Below, one piece after another: positions 52,833 to 61,200 of a DNA stretch of 64,000 nucleotides (its first letter is position 1; each line of letters opens with the position of its first letter). The stretch is from Blastobasis lacticolella (lineage: Eukaryota > Arthropoda > Insecta > Lepidoptera > Blastobasidae), in the NCBI GenBank assembly GCA_905147135.1, contig LR990060.1, positions 11,300,001-11,364,000 on the forward strand, written 5' to 3'. Both the position numbers and the translations under genes were made by a program. The notes under the pieces are model-generated. The model was given only the letters and a program-made list of their open reading frames with translations. It did not search any database and had not been told where the DNA came from.

Positions 52833-53786
52833 TATGTCGCAGCCAACTGGTTAAATCAGCCATTTAATTAGAAGGCTAGTCCGTTAATCATACGCCGGCA
52901 TTTAATCAAATGACTAAATTATAGCCAGCCAAGTTGTTGAATGTAACGTTTAACTACTTGGCTGAACGTTATTTAGCCGTTTTGTTAAAGGGTATACAGA
53001 TGGTTAAATTAAATGATAAACTTTATTTAAGATAAAAAATAATGAATTAATAAAGATCACTTTTATTTAATAAAATTATTAGTGGCAAGATATTCAATAA
53101 GTAGGTATACAATTAATTGTATTGCGAGTAGGTACCTATAACCGTATTTAACTAAGTAAAAATATTTAATGAAACTTTAAATTTATAACTTATTTACTAC
53201 TTGTAACTATGTTTTTTTTTTTTATTAATAATTGACTTGCATTTGACCTCAACTCACCTGATGGAAGCGAGTGAGTGGTAACTATGTAGTAGGAACAATA
53301 GCAACAGTGCACTATAGTCCTATCTTATAATATTAAATATAAAATGACAAGAAAGTTTGGCATTTGTTTCTAATTAAAGGTAAGTATAAAAAGAAAATGA
53401 ACACACGTAAAGAATTTAGATAACTTAATATGTTCATTTTCTTTTAAGTAAGAATACTTAAAGTTATCTAAATTCTTACTTAAAAGCATGTACCACATTT
53501 TAAATTTAGTTAAAACGACGAGCTTGCTGTGCGAGCTGTCTGACGCCAGATTTGTTTTGGTGACTACCAGCGCAGCAGTAGATAAAATTTGAACTAAATT
53601 TAAATCACCTGCCTGATTTTACTTCAGCCGTCTCCGAAGGGCTGCCTTTAATAAGCCAACTAGTTAAACGTTGAGTAAAGCTAGTAAAATCAGCAATCGG
53701 CCTAGTCATTCAATTGAATGCCGGCGTTTCATTAACGGACTAGCCTTCTCATTAAATGGCTGATTTAACCAGATGGCTGCGACATA
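52833..53786. mobile_element. Long-TIR element (TATGTCGCAGCC ends), 954 bp
   Basis: Inverted ends of about 80 bp: TATGTCGCAGCCAACTGG and CAGATGGCTGCGACATA at the tips, and GAAGGCTAGTCCGTTAAT with its complement further in. Smaller inverted repeats lie inside (GAATTTAGATAACTT near 53415 and its complement near 53462). Many GGTTAAAT/ATTTAACC words occur. A second copy of about 400 bp is at 59137-59536. No transposase was recognised. Confidence 0.8.
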
Positions 53787-54039
53787 TGTCTATTTTTAAT
53801 GATTTGAAATACCTAACAGTAGGCTCTAAACAATATTAGTTTTACAACACCTGTACAGCGAGCAAATCTATACTCAACATAGTTCCACGTTTAGACAGAG
53901 CTCTGGCCTCTCTCTCTATATCACAGTTATCTTTCAAAGGATCAGTTACAACATGACCTAAGTAAGCTTTATCAACATGACTCAACGGTATATTCTTCAA
54001 AAGAAGTGGTGGTAAACTTTTAGGCTTTTTCAAGTGACG

Positions 54040-54410
54040 GTCCTACCATAACGATACGCACACACGACTAGTCTTGAAGACTAGCCGCCGCGAAATATCT
54101 CACATACATTTAAATGGAGACTTGCATATTACGACTCATTTAATTGATTGTACAATGGAATTTAATTTTCTGAAATAAACATTATATTATTATTATATTA
54201 AGTAGAAACTTATTTCGATATTTCTTTCATCGTGGGAGGTGAGGTATCTATATCACCCGTGCCATTAGAATACATCGATATCGTAGCGACATCTATCGTC
54301 AAGTAGTTAAAACTTAGATAACCTAAGGACATGTTATTATATCAGCAAAGTACGTACAAGCTAGTAAGCAGCTTGCGGGCGCATTTTTATTTTTGTTTTT
54401 ACCTCAAACT
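54040..54410. other. Intergenic sequence without a recognised gene
   Basis: No supported feature. A CGATATCGTAGCGACATCTA block near 54275 resembles one near 50775, a likely shared repeat. Confidence 0.4.
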
Positions 54411-54417
54411 CAAAACT

Positions 54418-54744
54418 ATGGCTACCATACCAATACTAAACATTGACAAAATATTAAAGTTAGACTTTTTGGAGGCCGTTCCTAGAATCAAATATGAGTT
54501 TCCAGGAAAACAATTTCTGGTTGCCCCCTTGTCTTTCAAAGTAGATGTCGTTTTATAGCTCCACATATTGCGAGCAATTTTACACGTCGCTGGCCACTTT
54601 CTCTAAGAAATCCGTAACTTGTATAAAGTTCTGTCGAAATTCTGATAACTTGATTCCTAAAAATTACAGTGAAGCTACACAAATCAAAATGTCAACAGCA
54701 CAGGATGGCGCAAAGCTTATCAATACGCTTTCAAGTTTTAATTA
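54418..54744 (+). pseudogene. Unrecognised ORF remnant, frameshifted
   Basis: ATG at 54418 opens MATIPILNIDKILKLDFLEA and continues VPRIKYEFPGKQFLVAPLSF to a stop at about 54558. An overlapping frame carries on with YCEQFYTSLATFSKKSVTCI and KFCRNSDNLIPKNYSEATQI to 54744. The composition is protein-like and Lys-rich. I do not recognise the family with confidence. It could be a fragment of a transposon-encoded protein or a retrocopied host gene. Confidence 0.4.
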
Positions 54745-54779
54745 ATTAACTTTTGTTTATTTACCAATATTACAAAGAG

Positions 54780-55280
54780 AAAAGATTTTATTTTTTGTTC
54801 GTCATTGATAAACACAAAAGAAAGCATTTTAAATAGTCTTTTACCTACAGAAAGCTACATTATCATCAAGTAACAGGTTTTTCCCGAAATTCAATATGGT
54901 TCTTACGGGAGGTAGGTACCGAAGTTTACGCTAACGAAATCGATATATGATTTCAGTCCTATTTATTTACAACAATGTCCTTGGTTCTTTGTTTTGCAGA
55001 TTTTATTCAGCAGTCTAGGGGTGTTTAGCGTTTAAGCTGCTATTACACATACCGTAATTCAGGCACCAACATAAAGGAGGCTCCACACGTTGGCGTGTCC
55101 GTTACGGGTAGTGCTGCTAGTGGCCGATACCACTGCCCGTGACGGACATCGTAGGTGCCTGAATTAGTGTGTGTGGAGCTTGAACCTCCGCCGAAAAACG
55201 GGGTGTTGTTGTACTACTTTTTTATCGAACGAAATTGTGAGCTTAAACCGTGTAGTTGCGCCAAACGAAGCCAGTGCTAA
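54780..55280. other. Probable GH27 intron; imperfect palindrome at 55055-55166
   Basis: TAATTCAGGCACC (55055) pairs with GGTGCCTGAATTA (55154), and TGTCCGTTACGGGTAGTG pairs with CACTGCCCGTGACGGACA inside it. This gives a foldback of about 112 bp close to the donor of the GH27 exon. No coding region is supported. Confidence 0.55.
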
Positions 55281-55285
55281 CTCAC

Positions 55286-58200
55286 CGTGCGCGGGCACTA
55301 TTTCGTTGAAGATCTCCCCTTGTGCGGTCGTAATGTTCTTAACGAAATCTTTCTCGAGAACGTTCTGTGAAATATACAATGAAATAATAAAAAAATTATA
55401 AAAAAAAACACAGCGCCATCTAGCCCCAAAGTAATCAAATAAATAAATAAATAAATATTCGTGGACAAATTCACACAGCGCCAGCTAGCCCCAAACTAAG
55501 CAAAGCTTGTGCTATGGGTGCTAGATAACTGATATACTACTTAAATACTTTTTAAATACATACTTATTATACATAGAACACCCAGATCCGTATCATAAAT
55601 TAAAATTCATCATTTCCATTTCTGCCCGTGGCGACCGGCATGTTAACCAACTGAACCACTCAGGTCGTCAAATGCATAATAATTAATAATTTACGTATTT
55701 TAGCCGTGTGGTGTCCGGCAGAGTAGAATAGCACCAACCCCTCACACTCGTGGTAGTCGTACGAGGCGACTAATGTTTAATCAAAGCATTAGATCTAGAG
55801 TATTCGTAGACTAGAAAATGGGTAGCAGCTTTCCATTGTTATATTTATAACACTGCGATCTCTAACCCGCCTGCCAAGCGTGTAGTGGACGGTGTACAAT
55901 GCCAAAATTGATAGAAAACCGCAAATGTACAGCCGTTTGGTACACGGGTAGAGCTCGTCTAATCTAAAATGCCGCGCCCCACTATCGCATTAACGCACAC
56001 AAGCAAGTTTAAAATATGGACGCAATACATATACAAATGCCGTTGTAATTGGTCATTCAGTTGCCGGTGAGACACCAACGTAGGAGCTCGCGTCGTTCGA
56101 TTGGAGCAGTCGACGCTCCCACACAGATGAAGTGTCGTAATTAATATTTGCACTCACACATCGAAATCAACTAACTAAGTAGTAGGGCGAGTCATTTTAG
56201 ACTAGACGAGCTCTACTTGGGGTTAAAACAATCATTTTGAGCGGTAGTTCTTAAAATATTCCCTTTCGTTTGATACCAAAGACCGGTTTCTAAATATAAA
56301 TTCAAATCCCATACAAAAGAAATGGTCGGTGGTTGTCTGAATTTTTCTGTCGGTCAACATACAGGTGCCTTACCATGAACTCTTATAGCAGGACCTAAAC
56401 AGAAAGGCCCTGCTTAGAACGAGACAGCGCTATACGTGTCACATAAGCTTGTCTCGTTCAAACCGAAAGCAATTCTGTTTAGGTCCTGCTATAAGAGTTC
56501 ATGGTAAGCCCTCAGAGGTACCGAACCCCAAAAAGAACATTCAAAGAAAAAACACAGAGCCCACTCACATATACAGTGTAGCTCTCGTAGTCCAGCCCAT
56601 AGGAGGCTGGTCGGAACTTGACGTACGTGCTTCGGTCGCCGGAGTTGACAGCCGCGAACGACACGCTGTGGTATATGTCACCACGCATGGGCTGGTGGCG
56701 TTTCACCCACAACGTTACCGAGGCCGATAGCTGGTGGGGGTAAATGAAATTTATAAAAAATAAAAAATTCAGTCCGATTGACTTTGATTTGACATTGCAT
56801 TAGATGGGTAATATGTCAAAACAATATTTCGAATTTTTTTGCATTAGATAATATTATTAATATAGGATACATTCCTTATAGCGGGGCAAAACATTATGTA
56901 CATTTTTTCAGTACAATGTCAGGTTTATAAATAATTATTTTCCACAATAACAGTATTATGAAAACCTATCATTCACAAGGCATGGAAATGACCAAGAAAT
57001 AATGAGCATGCGATTATCATCGGAACTACAAATAATATTTTAAGTGTTGAACTTTATAATAGTTTTGCCTAACCTACCTGTCTAGGATAACAGCTGTGAA
57101 TCGAAATTCGACTATAGTTCATTCGCGATAAGAAAATAGTGACACATCGTTTGCCGCCGGCCTAGCCCCGCCCCTCGACCGCATCAAATCAGAAACCTAA
57201 GTTCACAGTGACCAGTGAATATAAATATTTAGTAGATGAAACTGCTAAACGTGATGGTACTTATTAGAAATTATCCGGCTGCTACCGCATCATTTCAAAC
57301 TCAATCCTGTTGAGTTGGTGTGGGTCCAAATAAAAAATTATGTTGGTGCCAATTACTCAACTTTCAAGATGAGTGATGTGCAATTTTTTTTATTTTAATA
57401 GATACTAATCGATGGAAGAAATGCTGCGATTACATGATCCAAGAACAAAATGTTATGTGGAAATTGGATGACGTCATGGAGCACGTAGAACAAAATTCTT
57501 TCATAATAAGTACAAATGAAGATTCTAGTGACACTTATTAAAATATATAACTAATGATTTTATTTATTTGAGACAATTAATTGATTTTTAATTGCTAAAC
57601 TTAATCTTCTTTGAAATATAAATTATTTAGATTTTATTCCACTGTGAAAAAGCCTTTCCTGCAGTTGTCACTATTTTCTTACGGCGAATATACTATAGGA
57701 TAACAGCGAATCGAAATTCCACTAGATGGCACTACTGAAACGTGATATATTGTTTTAAAGTACGTCGAGTGATTGGTCGGAAATACAACGGAATGCGATA
57801 ACTGTTGGAAGGATGTTGTTTCATTTATCGGGACTAACAAGCGGCGTGCCTTTGCGATTTGTTTGTCTCAACGTTTGGGCAGGAATACGACCAAACAATA
57901 CATAAATAACAACTGAGAATGATAATTTAAATACTATAATAAATAAATAAATATTAATGGACAAATCCGCACAGCGCCATCTAGCCCCAAACCAAGCAAA
58001 GCTTGTACTATGGGTGCTAGCTAACTGATACTACTTATATACTTTTAAATACATACTTAATATACATAGAACACCCAGACCCGTAACAGAAAATAAAACT
58101 CATCATTAAAATTTCTGCCCGACCGGGAATCGAACCCGGGACCTCTTGCGTGGCTGACTGGCATGTTGACGAGATAAATTTAGTATGGGCATCGAATTAA

Positions 58201-61200
58201 CTTAACCTAGGCACGCATGCTACCACCTCGTTGCTTTCCACAAGGTCAGTTCAAATGCAAGACTATTGACAATAAAAAAAAAATTAAAAAAAAAAACCTC
58301 TTACCCTATGCGGCGTGGCCATAATCCCCAGGGGATCTTGCGCTATGGCGATCAGATCCAGATTCTGAAGTAGCTTCTTCTCATAGGGCGTTACGTCACC
58401 CATCGGACAGCTGATCAGCAGTGGCGCTGACAGCATGCTGTAGACGGTCATTTGCACGCGACTCTCCCCTTCAGTTAGGGCTTTCGTGCCTAACACAAGC
58501 TGACGAGATGAAATCAAACGTTAGTCTAGATTTGTCTTCTATTGGTGGGCCTCCCACCAGGTGGACCGACGACCTGGTAAAGATCGCAGGTACCAGCTGG
58601 ATGTGGAAGGCACAGGGCCGGCCGCTCTGAGATCTCTGGGGGAGGCCTATGCCCAGCAGTGGGCGTCTTCCGGCTGATATGATGATGATGATGATACAAA
58701 CAGTGGCCTACAACCGGGGCAAATATTAAAACCGGAGGCTATATAGGTCACCAGTAATTGAATCATTACGGTCCCAACTAATTAAATTCAAAACTTAACT
58801 TATTATTTTTTTCTAACAAACTTAATCGGAAATTCAATGTATGGCAAACAAAGCAATTGTTCCGACAACTCGATCGAGTTCATTCTGCATCGTACTTATT
58901 CGGAGCTACTCGGAACGTTTCGTTGACATTTTATGGGTTGTGTCGGCTGATGCCCTGTACCACGACATCGTCAATGTTAGCGATAATATCGTTTTGCAAT
59001 AATCGCTGATTATGAACCGTAACTTTAAACTCATATTGTGTGTAATGCATGGGTTTTGGTTTACTAATATCTTTTCAGAAAAAATACTAATACTCTTATT
59101 TTCAATATTAGCCCCGGTTCTATGCCACACACTGTATATGTCGCAGCCAGATGGTTAAATAAGTCGGTTAATCAAACGGCTAGCTTTTTGAGCAATTATT
59201 TAATTGAATATTTTGCCAATTTTATGAAATTTTTAAGTAATGTTGAAAAAAAAAAGGATATTGCCCCGAGTTTGCAGAGCTCCTTAATACATTGTTACAA
59301 GTCTAACCTTACCGCAATAGCATCAATCAATAATAATAGGTTGTTTTCGGTTTTAATTCGGTTAGGTTAGGTTAGTGTTGTGACAATGCATGGAGGAGTA
59401 ACCGTAAACTCGGGGCAATATCATACATTACACGTTACTTTCAAAATTCATGAATTTGGAAAATGTTTAATTAAATAATCGCTTAAAAACTAGCCGTTTC
59501 ATTAAATGGCTAATTTTACCATCCGTTTGTGACATGTATATATGGTAGGAGTGAATGGAAGAGTTGAAAGGCGAAGGACGAACCCCACATTATTCTGATA
59601 AAATCGGAGATATTTAGAAAGGTCAGGGTCAAGAGTATCCCAAACCGACGAGCATTAAGGTTGATGAATATGGAAGAAGCGAGAGATTAGTCGTATGGAT
59701 GTGGTCTCTGCCTACCCCTACTATGGTAAAAAGGCATGGTAGAATTTACTGTGCGCGCGCGAGTTCACGTCCATCAGGCACAAGCGTTTAAATAATTAGA
59801 GTAGCAATTATTGAAGGCTCGATACATCGCCATCTCACTCGGTTGCGGTTTGAGCTAGTAAGATGGCGAGTTAGATGGTCGGGCCCGATGGACATGAACT
59901 CGCGCGCGCTCTGGGGTCTAATTCTCGCGCTGTGACATCTTGAATTCGAATATTTTTCTATCCACATATTTCCATTAATAATGATATTGAAATGTCTATT
60001 GCAGCCAAAAAATATTATCTCAACTATCTTCGTCAGTCGTATATAGGGTGTAAAAAGACCGCTAGCATTAATTGAAACCCCATATTCTACCCATGAAACT
60101 GAACAACTTTCCCCAAGAAACATACCCACGGAAATGACTTCATAATTTTGCTACCTAAAATAAATAATTAATTGCGACGCGCAATGTACATCGTCCGGCG
60201 CACGCCTCTCGCTCGCCCGCGGGACCAGCGGCCACTGACGTCGCGTGGCCGGCCAGCCTGCACGCTTGCGTTGCGTTGCATTGCGTGCTTTTACTTAAAG
60301 TGCATCTATTTCAACTTAAATTTGAACTTTGGGTGTCTAAATTAATTGTGAACGATGTAGTTATCGATACTTGATATTTTTTAGTACAAAATTAAACTTT
60401 TTTTTTAAATAGTATCTCGATTTTTGCCTAAAGTATGAGTTTCCGCGGGTATGTTTCTTGGGGAAAGTTGTTCAGTTTCATGGGTAGAATATCAGGAGCT
60501 ATGAGGGTCTTTTTACACCCTGTATAGTCGGAACTCAATTTCAGTGACGTTTTAATACAGTTTTTTGCCTGAAAAGAATGTCGAATTTCAGATGTCACAG
60601 CGCGAAAATAGCCCGTCTGTACGTATGTGTCTATACATACCATATCGGGATCATGCCAGTATCCCGGCCCGTGCGTTGCTTTGAGAGCTTCGGCTTGGCG
60701 CTCGAAGAACCTGTGGCATATGCATTCAATTAGTTCCATCCATGTATCCACCTGTAAAACAGCCCCTTTCCACCTTTGGGGTGCAAGAGGTGGGCGGTCC
60801 ACCCTTACGTAGTCGGTATTTTTTTTAACGGGCCTTGCCCCACCGCTCATTCCTACCGCTGAGTTTTGACACTCAGGTGCGTCCGAGGACAAGCTAATAC
60901 TGTCTTGGAACCCGCGACAAATTGAATTAAGAAGTAACAGATAGGAGTAGGAAATATAATGTTCGTACACGTTCGTGAACGTAGTCGGTACACAAGCTAT
61001 CCGTATGAACCGCTTTCATACGGCCTTTATTTTATTTATTCTTTCTAATGCGTCCGGCCAATGATTGGTGTACCCTCGGTCTTACAAGCACGCTGCCTCC
61101 AGACCAGAGGCCCTATTTTGAATCGCTCGCCACGTTTCGAACGGTTTTCAATTTGGTTTTTGTCATGAAAAAGTCGATGTTTTTTTAATCACATTGTCAA

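Larger units (their letters stand above)
52234..54033 (-). pseudogene. LINE family A reverse transcriptase fragment, split
   Basis: Minus-strand piece 54033-53842 encodes AYLGHVVTDPLKDNCDIERE and RALSKRGTMLS. It matches the RT stretch FKYLGHIVTDSCKDDQDMER of the 38949 copy. Piece 52425-52234 encodes YNNIFRSLFGLQRFCSAS, which matches YNDAYRILMKLPRYCSAS further on. About 1.4 kb of other repeats, including the long-TIR element 52833-53786, lies between them. Confidence 0.7.

Noticed and set aside
54800..54860. Possible last GH27 exon after acceptor CTTTCTGTAG (minus strand, near 54852)
   Set aside because: The phase would fit, but the encoded KRLFKMLSFVFINDE sequence does not resemble the hydrophobic GVV-type C-terminus of GH27 proteins.
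58110..58175. tRNA-like sequence with a good B box (GGAATCGAACCCGGGACCTC on plus)
   Set aside because: It is the head of the repeated SINE2 family, not a free tRNA gene.
60641..60751. A longer GH27 exon using the acceptor at 60752 (reading VDTWMELIECICHRFF...)
   Set aside because: The strong GTTTTACAG acceptor gives an open frame, but its phase does not fit the upstream exon 63764-63673. Inner acceptor CCACAG at 60711 gives a phase match and a gap-free GH27 alignment, so the shorter exon is preferred.
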